Counted from the stretch's first letter, positions 46,213 to 55,401 are shown. The stretch is DNA of 64,000 nucleotides from Gottfriedia sp049568075 (GCA_049568075.1 CP144911.1), one strand, 5' to 3'. Notes: generated from the sequence alone by a model not told the origin. Made by a program: numbers and translations.

Positions 46213-48189
46213 TTATTTAATAATAGTACCGTTTGGTAATGATTGATCAATTGTTGCAAGTGATAGCTTACCTTCAATACTTCCTGCAAGGATCATCCCT
46301 TCGGATAGTTCCCCTCTTAGCTTTACAGGTTTTAAATTCGTTACGCAGATCACTTTTCTACCAATTAAGTCTTCTGGTTTATAGTATTCCGCTATACCTG
46401 ATACAACTTGTCTTGATTCATTTCCTAAATCTAATTGAAGTTTTAGAAGTTTTTTTGCTCCTTTTACTGCACCAGCTTCTTTTACTTGAGCAACCTTTAG
46501 TTGAACTTTAAAAAACTCATCAATTGTAATTTCAGGAACAGTTTCTTCCACTTTCTCTTCTACCACTGGCTTTACAGTACCTTGCATTTGTTCTTTAATA
46601 TATGCAACTTCAACCTCTGTCTCTAAACGTGGGAAAATTGGTTCACCCTTTTGTACTCTCGTATCCTCCTGAATTGCTCCAAACTCATTCAGGCTGTCCC
46701 ATGAAAGAATCTTTTCATCAACTAGTCCTAACTGAGTGAAAATTTTCGATGGAGTCTGAGTTAAGAAAGGTTTTAATAAAATCCCAACTTGACGTAAAGA
46801 CTCAGCTAAATGTGCCATTACTGAAGCTAGTTCATTTACACGGCTTTCGTCTTTAGCAAGTACCCACGGCTGTGTCTCATCAATATATTTGTTTGTACGA
46901 CTAACGAACTGCCAAATATTTGTTAATGCAACTGAAAACTCCATATTTTCCATTGCTGCTTCCACAGTTTCCTTCGTGTTCTTTGCCACTTGTTGAAGGT
47001 TTTCATCAAAAGCTGTTACTGTTCCATTAACTGCAGGAATATTACCATCAAAATATTTTTGGATCATTGCAATTGTTCGATTTAATAAATTACCTAAATC
47101 ATTTGCTAAATCAAAATTAATACGGTCAACGAATCCTTCTGGTGTAAAAATACCATCTGATCCAAAAGGAACTTCACGTAATAAATAATATCTTAGAGCA
47201 TCTAAGCCATATCGGTCGATTAATACTACTGGATCTACAACATTTCCTTTTGATTTACTCATCTTGCCGTCTTTCATTAATAACCATCCGTGAGCAAAGA
47301 CCTTTTTAGGTAATGGTAAGTCTAATGCCATTAACATAATCGGCCAATAAATCGTATGGAAACGTACAATTTCTTTACCAACTAAATGAACATTCGCTGG
47401 CCAATACTTTTTATAGTTTTCTTCATTATCTGAACCATATCCTAAAGCTGTAATATAGTTAGATAAAGCGTCAATCCAAACATAAATTACGTGTTTAGCA
47501 TTACCAGGTACTTTTACACCCCAGTCGAATGAAGTACGTGAGACAGCTAAATCCTCTAAACCTGGTTTAATGAAATTGTTAATCATTTCATTTTTTCTTG
47601 ATTCAGGTTGAATAAATTCTGGGTTTTCTTCATAATACTTCAGTAATCGGTCAGCATATTTACTCATTTTAAAGAAATATGACTCTTCTTTAACTAGCTC
47701 TACTGGATGACCGCTGTCTGGACTCTTACCACCAATAATTTTTCCTTCTTCATTATATAGTGGATCAACAATTTGTGTTTCAGTATAATATGTTTCATCC
47801 GGTACAGAATACCAGCCCTCATACTCGTCCAAATAAATATCACCTTGATCAAGTAATTGCTTGAAAATCTTCTCAACAATTTCTTTATGTCTGCTTTCCG
47901 TCGTACGGATAAAGTCATCATAGGAAATATCTAATTTTGTCCATAGGTCCTTAATTCCAACAACGATATCGTCTAAGTATGCTTGCGGTGAGACATTTAA
48001 TTCCTCAGCTTTTCGTTGAATTTTTTGACCATGTTCATCAGTACCCGTTAAATAAAAAACATCAAAACCTTGAAGTCTTTTATATCTAGCCATTGCATCC
48101 CCAGCAACAGTCGTATAAGCATGACCTATATGTAATTTTCCGCTCGGATAATATATTGGGGTTGTAATATAAAAAGTTTTATTACTCAT
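46213..48189 (-). CDS. metG: Methionine-tRNA ligase
   Basis: Charges elongator and initiator tRNA-Met. The 658-residue protein has the class I HIGH motif as HIGHAYTT (about 20-27), KMSKSKGN for KMSKS (near 300), an anticodon-binding helical domain (about 380-530) and a C-terminal tRNA-binding OB domain (about 555-658; ITIDEFFKVQLKVAQV ...). No extra zinc-knuckle cysteines are visible. ATG at 48189 lies 11 bases after GGAGG; the in-frame codons upstream overlap the ribosome site. It is divergent from abrB. Confidence 0.97.
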   Translation of the reverse strand: MSNKTFYITTPIYYPSGKLHIGHAYTTVAGDAMARYKRLQGFDVFYLTGTDEHGQKIQRKAEELNVSPQAYLDDIVVGIKDLWTKLDISYDDFIRTTESRHKEIVEKIFKQLLDQGDIYLDEYEGWYSVPDETYYTETQIVDPLYNEEGKIIGGKSPDSGHPVELVKEESYFFKMSKYADRLLKYYEENPEFIQPESRKNEMINNFIKPGLEDLAVSRTSFDWGVKVPGNAKHVIYVWIDALSNYITALGYGSDNEENYKKYWPANVHLVGKEIVRFHTIYWPIMLMALDLPLPKKVFAHGWLLMKDGKMSKSKGNVVDPVVLIDRYGLDALRYYLLREVPFGSDGIFTPEGFVDRINFDLANDLGNLLNRTIAMIQKYFDGNIPAVNGTVTAFDENLQQVAKNTKETVEAAMENMEFSVALTNIWQFVSRTNKYIDETQPWVLAKDESRVNELASVMAHLAESLRQVGILLKPFLTQTPSKIFTQLGLVDEKILSWDSLNEFGAIQEDTRVQKGEPIFPRLETEVEVAYIKEQMQGTVKPVVEEKVEETVPEITIDEFFKVQLKVAQVKEAGAVKGAKKLLKLQLDLGNESRQVVSGIAEYYKPEDLIGRKVICVTNLKPVKLRGELSEGMILAGSIEGKLSLATIDQSLPNGTIIK

Positions 48190-48421
48190 TGACCAAAAAT
48201 CCTCCTTCAAAAATTTCTAAATATTGACACTAAATTATTCGCATGATTTTGCATTTCATTATAAAATGAAAAATGAGTTATCTGCATATCCCCATCTACT
48301 ATTACAACTTCATACTTATTTTATAAGTTAAATTTTACACAATAGTAACATCTATTTCTATTATTTCTCATAAATATACATACATTTTCTCTTTAATTAA
48401 CCCATTTTGGCATAGAAGCAT

Positions 48422-48449
48422 TATGTAGCTCTGTCTTTTGGACTACATA
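48422..48449. promoter_or_regulatory. Perfect inverted repeat upstream of abrB
   Basis: TATGTAG and CTACATA are perfect 7-base arms 14 bases apart, ending 43 bases before the abrB start. It is in the position expected for promoter control. AbrB is autoregulated and repressed by Spo0A in B. subtilis, but this repeat is not a 0A box, and the regulator is unknown. Confidence 0.4.
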
Positions 48450-48491
48450 GTACATTTATTTTCATAAAAACTTTATATAGGAGGATTAATT

Positions 48492-48776
48492 ATGAAATCT
48501 ACAGGAATTGTCCGTAAGGTAGACGAGCTTGGCCGTGTAGTCATTCCAATTGAACTTAGAAGAACACTAAATATCACTGAAAGAGACACACTTGAAATAT
48601 TTGTTCAGGATGATCGAATTATCCTAAAAAAGTATGAACCAAATATGACTTGTATGATGACGGGAGAAATTTCTCAAAATAATCTTGAGGTTGCTGATGG
48701 CAAAATTGTTTTAAGTAAAAAAGGCGCAGAACTTCTAAAATTCGAGATTGAACAATTTATAGCTGATAATAATTAA
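48492..48776 (+). CDS. abrB: Transition-state regulator AbrB
   Basis: Represses stationary-phase and sporulation genes during growth. The 94-residue protein has the swapped-hairpin DNA-binding domain MKSTGIVRKVDELGRVVIPIE with RRTLNITERDTLEIFVQ (residues 1-50), and the C-terminal multimerisation region. One cysteine (CMMTG, near 54) is conserved in the family. It is the only plus-strand gene in the window; this opposing orientation between metG and rsmI is also found in B. subtilis. AGGAGG lies seven bases before ATG. Confidence 0.97.
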   Translation: MKSTGIVRKVDELGRVVIPIELRRTLNITERDTLEIFVQDDRIILKKYEPNMTCMMTGEISQNNLEVADGKIVLSKKGAELLKFEIEQFIADNN

Positions 48777-48783
48777 ATTGAAG

Positions 48784-48870
48784 AGGCTGCCTATTTTAAT
48801 TGCATTCTCTAAAGGCTAGTAAAAATGAGTAGAGAATTACAAATAAATAAGACAGCCTAACTTCATTTTT
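48784..48870. terminator. Imperfect inverted repeat between convergent abrB and rsmI
   Basis: Arms of about 27 bases (48784-48810 and 48831-48858) read AGGCTGcCT...TTCTCT and its near complement. A short T run follows on the abrB side (CTTCATTTTT). It probably works as a terminator for abrB, perhaps for both directions. Confidence 0.6.
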
Positions 48871-48878
48871 AAACCTTA

Positions 48879-49757
48879 TTAAATTTCGTGATATTCTGCG
48901 TAGACGTCCCTTTTATTTAATGAACGATCCTTCGCTACAAGTTTTATTGCATCTTTACTTTTTTCATTTTTTTCAATTATGTACCAATCAACATGTTGGT
49001 TAATGGTTAGTTCCTGCCACCAACACTCCTCATTGTTTTTCACATCTTCTTCAGATGCCCCTTCTAAAACAACTACAAACTCTCCACGTACTTCTTCATT
49101 CGTTGCCCAGTCTATTGCATCACTAACTGTCCCACGTAAAAACTCTTCGAACTTCTTTGTTAATTCTCTACAAAGTACAATTTTTCTGTCACCTAATACT
49201 TCAAGAATAACGTGTAACGTTTCTTTTAAACGGTGTGGAGACTCGTATAAAATGACTGTACTACGTTGCCCCTTTAATGGTTCCAATTGCTTCTTCTTAT
49301 CTTTCTTTTGACGTGACAAGAATCCTATGTATAAAAACGAATCAGTAGGTAGTCCAGATGATATTAAAGATGTTAAAGCAGCATTTGCACCAGGTAAAGG
49401 AATGACTGAAATACCTTCTGCTAAACAAAGTTTTACAAGCTCATAACCTGGATCATTTATACATGGCATTCCTGCATCACTTACTAATCCAACTTTTAAT
49501 CCTCGTTTCAAGTCTTCTACAAGCTTTAACCCTGCTTTTTCTTTATTATGTTCATGATAACTCACTAATGGCGTTGGTATTTCGAAGTGATTACAAAGCT
49601 TTTTCGTGTTACGAGTATCCTCCGCTGCAATATAATCCACTTCTTTTAGAATTCGTACCGCTCTAAACGTCATATCTTCTAAGTTACCAATAGGGGTTGG
49701 TATTAAATAAAGACAGCCTAATTCTTCATTTAAGAAGCTCTTTTGACTTTTAATCAT
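48879..49757 (-). CDS. rsmI: 16S rRNA 2'-O-ribose C1402 methyltransferase RsmI
   Basis: Methylates C1402 in the decoding center of 16S rRNA with SAM. The 292-residue protein is a tetrapyrrole-methylase-fold enzyme: LYLIPTPIGNLEDMT (about 17-31), VSDAGMPCINDPG (about 93-105), PLPGANAALTSLISSGL (about 119-135) and GFLSRQKKDKK. It overlaps yazA by 8 bases and lies next to trmN6, an RNA-modification unit as in B. subtilis (YabC). Confidence 0.95.
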   Translation of the reverse strand: MIKSQKSFLNEELGCLYLIPTPIGNLEDMTFRAVRILKEVDYIAAEDTRNTKKLCNHFEIPTPLVSYHEHNKEKAGLKLVEDLKRGLKVGLVSDAGMPCINDPGYELVKLCLAEGISVIPLPGANAALTSLISSGLPTDSFLYIGFLSRQKKDKKKQLEPLKGQRSTVILYESPHRLKETLHVILEVLGDRKIVLCRELTKKFEEFLRGTVSDAIDWATNEEVRGEFVVVLEGASEEDVKNNEECWWQELTINQHVDWYIIEKNEKSKDAIKLVAKDRSLNKRDVYAEYHEI

Positions 49758-50016
49758 TACTCGTACCTCCTCTCATATATCGTTCTTTGTTTTCTCTTGA
49801 TAATTGCTTAAAAGCGTATTCCGCTTGCATCGCTTCTCTTTTAGTTGGGTACTCCTCAAAAAATATACAATTTACAGGTGTCCTACCCCTTGTATACTTT
49901 GCACCCTTTCCATCATTGTGCTGTTTTACTCTACGCTCAATATTTGTTGTATACCCTGCATAGAAAGTTGTATCTGAACATTCTAGCACGTATAAATAGT
50001 GTTTATGATCTTCCAT
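49750..50016 (-). CDS. yazA: GIY-YIG domain protein YazA
   Basis: An 88-residue single-domain GIY-YIG nuclease-like protein: HYLYVLECSDTTFYAGYTTNIERRVKQHNDGKGAKYT. The catalytic Tyr, Arg and His positions are preserved, with GYT in place of GIY-YIG core glycines. Members of this UPF0213/YhbQ-like family have no settled function. It overlaps trmN6 by 14 bases and rsmI by 8. Confidence 0.92.
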   Translation of the reverse strand: MEDHKHYLYVLECSDTTFYAGYTTNIERRVKQHNDGKGAKYTRGRTPVNCIFFEEYPTKREAMQAEYAFKQLSRENKERYMRGGTSND

Positions 50017-50740
50017 ATAGAATTTCCTTTAACTCATCCGTATACTCGTTATTTTCCTCATATACGTAAATCGGAGGCAAAATTTTAAGGTCAGCCTTAC
50101 CACCTTTAATACCTTCAATTAGAAGTGTATTAGCTTCCTTTCCCATTTTCGGATAGACAAACTGAATTCTTTTCGGCTCAATACCATGTTTACGCATTGT
50201 TGTAACAATATCCAACATACGTCCTGGACGATGAACCATCCCTAATTTTCCACCATGCTTCAAAAGTTGTTTACTTGCATTGATTACTTCTTCTAAATTC
50301 GTTTTAATCTCATGTCTCGCTATTGCATAATGCTCATTCATATTCTGTTCAGAAGTCGGAATATCTTGAAAATATGGTGGATTACATGTAACAACATCTA
50401 CAAATTCTCTACCTATTTTATCTGGTGCATTTTTTAAATCGTCATGAATCATTGATATTTTTTCATCTAACTTGTTATATTCAATGCTTCTTTTAGCCAT
50501 ATCATACAGTCGCTCTTGTATTTCAACACCTATTATATTTGCTTTAGATCTTCGGTGTAACATCAATGGAATAACTCCATTTCCAGAGCATAAATCAACA
50601 ATTGTACCTTTTTGGATCGGGACATATGTAAAATTCGATAAAAGAACTGCATCTAATGAAAATGAAAAAACAGATGGACTTTGAATAATCCTCATATCAT
50701 CGGTTAATAAGTAGTCTAAGCGTTCGTCACCTTTAAGCAT
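50003..50740 (-). CDS. trmN6: tRNA1(Val) (adenine-N6)-methyltransferase-like protein
   Basis: SAM-dependent methyltransferase of the TrmN6/YabB family, expected to methylate A37 of a tRNA. The 245-residue protein has motif I IVDLCSGNGVIPLML (about 47-61), GVEIQERL (about 70-77) and the catalytic NPPY motif as TCNPPYFQ (about 120). It stands after yabA in the same direction with an intergenic terminator-like structure between. B. subtilis YabB is the direct counterpart; substrate tRNA is assumed. Confidence 0.9.
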   Translation of the reverse strand: MLKGDERLDYLLTDDMRIIQSPSVFSFSLDAVLLSNFTYVPIQKGTIVDLCSGNGVIPLMLHRRSKANIIGVEIQERLYDMAKRSIEYNKLDEKISMIHDDLKNAPDKIGREFVDVVTCNPPYFQDIPTSEQNMNEHYAIARHEIKTNLEEVINASKQLLKHGGKLGMVHRPGRMLDIVTTMRKHGIEPKRIQFVYPKMGKEANTLLIEGIKGGKADLKILPPIYVYEENNEYTDELKEILYGRS

Positions 50741-50777
50741 AATTAGTTCCTTTCAAATTCATACCAATATTAACTTT

Positions 50778-50924
50778 TAGCATTGCCTAATTGGATAACA
50801 ATTAACTAGCAATGCATAAAAAGAAGCTATTCCATTTGGAAACAGCGCACTTTCCCTTTTTAAACAGCTTATTTCATAACTGTTTTCTAAAAAGGTAATC
50901 GCTCGCTTCTTCCGGAATAGCCTA
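50778..50924 (-). terminator. Two consecutive palindromes after yabA, one unusually long
   Basis: The larger structure (about 50819-50924) has outer arms GGCTATTCC/GGAATAGC and inner arms with CCTTTTT/AAAAAGG and AAACAG/CTGTTT, about 100 bases in total, followed by TTCTTTTTATG on the minus strand. A second hairpin (50778-50818) with GCATTGC/GCAATGC and AATTG/CAATT follows. Together they form a likely terminator for the tmk-holB-ricT-yabA unit. Confidence 0.65.
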
Positions 50925-50927
50925 CCA

Positions 50928-51287
50928 TTACTTTTTATCAAAGAAGGATAAACAAAACAGACAGTCCTCACCATGACGTACGCTTCCATAATGTAGATTA
51001 CAAATATGGAAACCTTCTTGGTACAATCTTGCTAAATTATCATAGCCTTCCCCAAGATCCTTATCCTTTTGTACCTTTTTCTTCTTTGAGTCTTTTATTT
51101 GTTCTTTTTCTTCTATACGTTTATTTAGACCTAATCTTTCTCGTAAGTGATCATTCTCAATTTTCGTATAGTGATTTTCTTCTAGTAGCTCAGCAATATA
51201 TTGTTTTAAATCACTAAGCTGTGTTGATAAATCTTGAATTTGTTCTTCCATATTGGAAAGAGATAAGAATATATTCTTCTTGTCCAA
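50928..51287 (-). CDS. yabA: Replication initiation control protein YabA
   Basis: Prevents over-initiation by binding DnaA and the DnaN sliding clamp. The 119-residue protein, the same length as in B. subtilis, has an N-terminal coiled coil (about 8-60), a basic linker, and a C-terminal domain EGYDNLARLYQEGFHICNLHYGS ending CLFCLSFFDKK, with the Cys/His zinc ligands. Start is TTG at 51287 (MDKKN..., like B. subtilis MDKKE...), after GAGGTGG at normal spacing. It follows ricT by 12 bases. Confidence 0.95.
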   Translation of the reverse strand: MDKKNIFLSLSNMEEQIQDLSTQLSDLKQYIAELLEENHYTKIENDHLRERLGLNKRIEEKEQIKDSKKKKVQKDKDLGEGYDNLARLYQEGFHICNLHYGSVRHGEDCLFCLSFFDKK

Positions 51288-51299
51288 TCTTACCACCTC

Positions 51300-52127
51300 T
51301 TAATCTGTGGTTTGTATTGACACGACTCCCTCGTGAATTAAATCATCTAGGGTATACTCCACAACGCGTTCTTTTTTAATCAATTCTACCTGAATAACTC
51401 GTTCTAAGATGTTCAATCCTACTACTCTTCCAGGGCCTTCTGCTGTCTTGATGATATCCTCTAAGTCTGGAAGTTGTTCTTTTGCAGCCTCATACTCGTC
51501 ATTTTCATATTTTAAGCAGCACATTAATCGGCCACAAAGTCCTGAAATCTTCGCCGGGTTAAGAGAAAGGTTTTGATCTTTAGCCATTTTAATGGATACT
51601 GGTTCAAAATCACCTAAGAATGTTGAACAACACAACATTCTACCGCAAGGCCCAATCCCACCGAGCATTTTAGCTTCATCACGTACTCCTATTTGTCTTA
51701 ATTCAATGCGAGTACGGAATACTGCAGCTAAATCCTTTACTAATTCCCTAAAGTCTATTCTACCATCTGCTGTAAAATAAAAGATGACTTTATTTCGGTC
51801 AAATGTATATTCGACATCAACTAATTTCATATCTAGTTCATGTTGCATAACTTTACTAGAACAAACTTCATAAGCTTCTTTAGCTGATTGTTTATTCTCT
51901 TCAACAATCAAACGATCATGCTCATCAGCTAATCGCATAACTTTTTTTAACGGAAGGACTACGTCATTTTCTCCGACCTTTTTATTTGGCACAACTACTT
52001 TTCCAAATTCAATCCCTCTCACCGTCTCAACGATGACAAAAGTATCTTTAGGGATTGCTAATCCATTTGGGTCGAAATAATAGATTTTACCAGCTTTTTT
52101 AAAACGTACTCCGACTACTTCGTACAC
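51300..52127 (-). CDS. ricT: PSP1-domain protein RicT (YaaT)
   Basis: Component of the RicA-RicF-RicT (Y) complex that specifies RNase Y cleavage and promotes Spo0A phosphorylation; the complex binds iron-sulfur clusters. The 275-residue protein has the PSP1 C-terminal domain with the cysteine-rich GPCGRMLCCSTFLG (about 154-167) and GLCGRLMCC (about 187-195), and DEAKMLGGIG. It sits between holB and yabA as in B. subtilis. Gap to holB is 3 bases. Confidence 0.95.
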   Translation of the reverse strand: MYEVVGVRFKKAGKIYYFDPNGLAIPKDTFVIVETVRGIEFGKVVVPNKKVGENDVVLPLKKVMRLADEHDRLIVEENKQSAKEAYEVCSSKVMQHELDMKLVDVEYTFDRNKVIFYFTADGRIDFRELVKDLAAVFRTRIELRQIGVRDEAKMLGGIGPCGRMLCCSTFLGDFEPVSIKMAKDQNLSLNPAKISGLCGRLMCCLKYENDEYEAAKEQLPDLEDIIKTAEGPGRVVGLNILERVIQVELIKKERVVEYTLDDLIHEGVVSIQTTD

Positions 52128-52130
52128 AAT

Positions 52131-53126
52131 CTACAATCCCTCCTGTAGCTCTATAATCATTTGCTCTAAAACCATTAACATATTTGCGTTAGATGTTAAT
52201 CGCTTTTTAGCAAAAAGGATGATTTCTAAACAAGTGGTTATTTTCTCTAATGAAATACGATTTAATGCTTGTCTCATTAATGGTTCTTCATTTTTAAAAA
52301 CAACATTTTGATCTTGCTCAGCATATATATATAGCATATCTTTAAAGGCTAATACAAGCATATCAAGCATCATTTGTAACTGTTCCTTCGTATCAAAATG
52401 ACGAGAAACATTTTGTTGTATGACTAGAAGACTATCTTTTTTTGTCGTTAATAATGCTTCATATAATTCTATCACTAAATCTCTAGCTTGTGCAAACCAT
52501 TCTTCTTCAGCAATTTGAAGTGCGATTGCCTCACTATTTGTTAATCTTGCTAATAACGGTACTAAGTTTGATTGAAGCTCTATATTAACTAAATGTTCTT
52601 CAAAATATTTTGTTGGTAATGGATTGAAATGGATAGATTGACAGCGAGATTGTATCGTTGGCAAAATTTGTTGTACTTGTTCAGTTAATAAGAATGCAGT
52701 TGTAATTGAGACCGGCTCTTCCAAAAATTTCAATAAAGAATTAGCCGCATTTGTCGTCATTCGATCAGCATGGTCTATTATATAAATTTTCCGATTTGAT
52801 TCAACAGCTGTTTTAGAGAATTCTTCTTGTAATTGTTGAATTTGATGTTTCTTTATTGAGGCTTCTTCGGGCTCAATTACATAAACATTTGGGTGATTAC
52901 CAGAATCGACACGCTTACAATTACGACAAGTTCCACAAGGTGTAGCGCCACTTACATTCTCACATAGTAATACTTTTGTGTAGTATAATGCAAGTTCGCG
53001 TTTACCAGTTCCTCTTGGGCCTTCAAATAAGTAAGCATGAGCTACCCTGTTCTTAATTACTGCATTTTTTAACATTTTTGTGGCAACTGGCTGACGCTCG
53101 CTTAGTTTCTCCCAAGATGTTTTCAT
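52131..53126 (-). CDS. holB: DNA polymerase III delta-prime subunit
   Basis: Clamp-loader subunit of the replicative polymerase; with tau and delta loads the sliding clamp. The 331-residue protein has a P-loop EGPRGTGK (35-42), zinc cysteines C55, C64, C67 and C70, and SRCQS near residue 165, the arginine finger signature. It is 210 bases after tmk. In B. subtilis darA and yaaR occupy that gap; here the gap is empty of genes. Confidence 0.94.
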   Translation of the reverse strand: MKTSWEKLSERQPVATKMLKNAVIKNRVAHAYLFEGPRGTGKRELALYYTKVLLCENVSGATPCGTCRNCKRVDSGNHPNVYVIEPEEASIKKHQIQQLQEEFSKTAVESNRKIYIIDHADRMTTNAANSLLKFLEEPVSITTAFLLTEQVQQILPTIQSRCQSIHFNPLPTKYFEEHLVNIELQSNLVPLLARLTNSEAIALQIAEEEWFAQARDLVIELYEALLTTKKDSLLVIQQNVSRHFDTKEQLQMMLDMLVLAFKDMLYIYAEQDQNVVFKNEEPLMRQALNRISLEKITTCLEIILFAKKRLTSNANMLMVLEQMIIELQEGL

Positions 53127-53337
53127 GTTTACACCTACTTATATCTATAAATTAATCAATGATATTTTTAAATTGTAACGTTTTTTAAAATCGTTTTACC
53201 AATTACTTAAGCCTAACTTTTGGTCTAAATTCACTATTGATGCAAGTAATTCCCAGTTAAGTTCCGAAAGTATTCTTCTTATTTTATTATACCAGTTCCG
53301 TCACGTTATTGTTCATGTAATCAATTTTTGTAAATAA

Positions 53338-53970
53338 TTAAATTTCTTCTATTTTTTCTAAAATGACATTCAAGGTATCAATAAATACTTGATCGACCTG
53401 ATTTGATGCATCAATTCGTTTAAAGCGCCAAGGCTCTCTCTTCATGATTTCAGCATATCCACTTTGAACTTTTAAATGAAAATCTAGTTCTTCTAAATCC
53501 AGTCGATTGATTTCTCTCTCATCTGCTTGGTGAACTCTATTTAGCCCAACTTTAGGGTCTAATTCAAAGTAAATTGTTAAATCCGGCATTAAACCATCGA
53601 TTGCAAATTGATTGATATTATAAATTTCATCTATTCCGATTCCTCTACCGACACCTTGATATGCAAGCGAGCTATCTACAAATCGATCACACAACACGAT
53701 TTTTCCTTCTGCCAATGCAGGGATTACCTTCTCTGCTAAATGCTGTCTCCTTGCTGCAGCATAAAGTAGTGCCTCCGTACGCTTGTCCATTTCAATATTC
53801 TCTGTGTCTAATATAATATTTCTTATATTTTCAGCGATCCGTATACCACCTGGTTCACGAGTGGATATAAAATTTACACTTCTTTTACGAAGTTCTTCCG
53901 ATATCATATTTATAATTGTTGTTTTCCCTGCACCCTCTGGTCCTTCAAATGTAATAAATAAAGATTTCAA
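53338..53970 (-). CDS. tmk: Thymidylate kinase
   Basis: Phosphorylates dTMP to dTDP. The 210-residue protein has the P-loop FEGPEGAGKTT (8-18), DRFVDSSLAYQG (about 92-103) and STREPGG (about 36-42). 12 bases after yaaO. Length and motifs are normal for a Gram-positive type. Confidence 0.97.
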   Translation of the reverse strand: MKSLFITFEGPEGAGKTTIINMISEELRKRSVNFISTREPGGIRIAENIRNIILDTENIEMDKRTEALLYAAARRQHLAEKVIPALAEGKIVLCDRFVDSSLAYQGVGRGIGIDEIYNINQFAIDGLMPDLTIYFELDPKVGLNRVHQADEREINRLDLEELDFHLKVQSGYAEIMKREPWRFKRIDASNQVDQVFIDTLNVILEKIEEI

Positions 53971-53982
53971 GTGTGTTTCCTC

Positions 53983-55401
53983 CTAAACCAATACTTCAAT
54001 TTGTAAATTTTTATCTTCAATCAAATTTTGAATCGTCATTCCATATTGATATACATCATGAATATAATCAACATGCTTAGTAGTAACTAGTTCACCTTTT
54101 AGTAAAATTGGGATTCCTGGTGGATAAGGAACAATATTTTCTGCAGAGATTTCTCCTACCGAATCTGCCAAATCTTTTACCAACTTCCTTTTTTTCTTTA
54201 AGTCAGCGTAACTATGTAAAACTGTACTCGTAAAATTAGGTATATTAAGCTTAGGTTGTTTATTTTTAATATAACCCATCGATTCAGTTGCTTTTTTTAT
54301 TCGATTAATAAGGTCATTAAAATTCATTCTTTCATCTAGCGGAAGGATGAACAGAACATGTCCCCAATCTGATAGTTCAGAATAGATTCCCTCATTTTCA
54401 AATATTTCCTGTAGTTGCTTACCGGTCTGTCCTTTTTTACTTTTTACGATTACTTTTAGTAAATCTTGTGTATAGTCTATACGACTTGATGTAACAATTT
54501 GGATACTAGATAAATCATTAACTTCTTTAATAAATTCGGCAATTTTCTTTTGAAGTATTTTCACCTTATCATGAGAAAATGTTTCGACAAAACTCCTTGC
54601 GTAATCTAAGGAAGCCATGATTGGATAAGAAGGACTGCTACTTTGTAGCATTCTCAGCATTTCTCTTACTTTATCTTTGCAAGCAAGTTTTGATTTTATA
54701 TGTAAATAGGAACCCATTGTCATTGCAGGCAAAGTTTTATGCGCTGATTGTATGACAATATCGGCACCCATAGAGAGTGCATCATTTGGAAAAGGATCCC
54801 CAATTATAAAATGTGTTCCATGTGCCTCATCCACAATCGTTGGGATTTCCATACTATGAGCCAACTCGATTATATTTTTTAAATTTTGAGACATTCCATA
54901 GTAATTAGGATTGGTTAAAATGATTGCTTTTGCTTTTGGATAATTTTTTATTACATTCATCGATTGCTCACTGTTTACCCCAAGTGGCTGTCCTAACTCT
55001 TCATCAATATCTAATGGCAAGAATATAGGCTTCGCTCCAGCAAGTAAAAGACCATGAAAAATTGACTTATGACAATTGCGTTGTACTAATACTTCGTCAT
55101 TTTCGCCACATAACGCTAAAATTGCAGCTAGGTTACCCACAGTTGATCCATTTACTAAAAAGAAACTTTCTTCTGCATTGTATGCTTTCGCTAACATTTT
55201 TTGAGCCTCACTGATTACTTCTGAAGGGTAATGTAAATCATCTAAGCCATTTAATTCCGTCACATCATAATTTAATATATTTGGTAATCCTAATTCATTT
55301 ATAAAAGAGTGCTTTCCATTTTTATGACCTGGAACATGTAGAGATATTGTTTCTTTATTTACAAACTGTTTCAGTGCATTTAGTAATGGTATTTTATTCA
55401 T
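53983..55401 (-). CDS. yaaO: Orn/Lys/Arg decarboxylase family protein YaaO
   Basis: PLP fold-type I enzyme of the prokaryotic ornithine/lysine/arginine decarboxylase family. The 472-residue protein has SLHVPGHKNGK (about 22-32), VNGSTVGN (about 84-91), DEAHGTHF (about 193-200) and the PLP lysine in QSAHKTLPAMT (about 220-230); the C-terminal domain is in normal position. The substrate is not visible; B. subtilis YaaO is unproven, while SpeA is the arginine decarboxylase. ATG at 55401 was chosen by similarity to family starts; its upstream AAAGGAAG is 11 bases away. Frame is open 45 codons further. Confidence 0.88.
   Translation of the reverse strand: MNKIPLLNALKQFVNKETISLHVPGHKNGKHSFINELGLPNILNYDVTELNGLDDLHYPSEVISEAQKMLAKAYNAEESFFLVNGSTVGNLAAILALCGENDEVLVQRNCHKSIFHGLLLAGAKPIFLPLDIDEELGQPLGVNSEQSMNVIKNYPKAKAIILTNPNYYGMSQNLKNIIELAHSMEIPTIVDEAHGTHFIIGDPFPNDALSMGADIVIQSAHKTLPAMTMGSYLHIKSKLACKDKVREMLRMLQSSSPSYPIMASLDYARSFVETFSHDKVKILQKKIAEFIKEVNDLSSIQIVTSSRIDYTQDLLKVIVKSKKGQTGKQLQEIFENEGIYSELSDWGHVLFILPLDERMNFNDLINRIKKATESMGYIKNKQPKLNIPNFTSTVLHSYADLKKKRKLVKDLADSVGEISAENIVPYPPGIPILLKGELVTTKHVDYIHDVYQYGMTIQNLIEDKNLQIEVLV

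Noticed and set aside
48492..48776. abrB on the opposite strand as a sign of a local inversion or transfer
   Set aside because: The same orientation between metG and rsmI is found in B. subtilis, so it is the ancestral arrangement.
50777..50989. 70-codon minus-strand frame between trmN6 and yabA
   Set aside because: It is built from the long palindromic terminator and overlaps the yabA end in another frame; no family resemblance.
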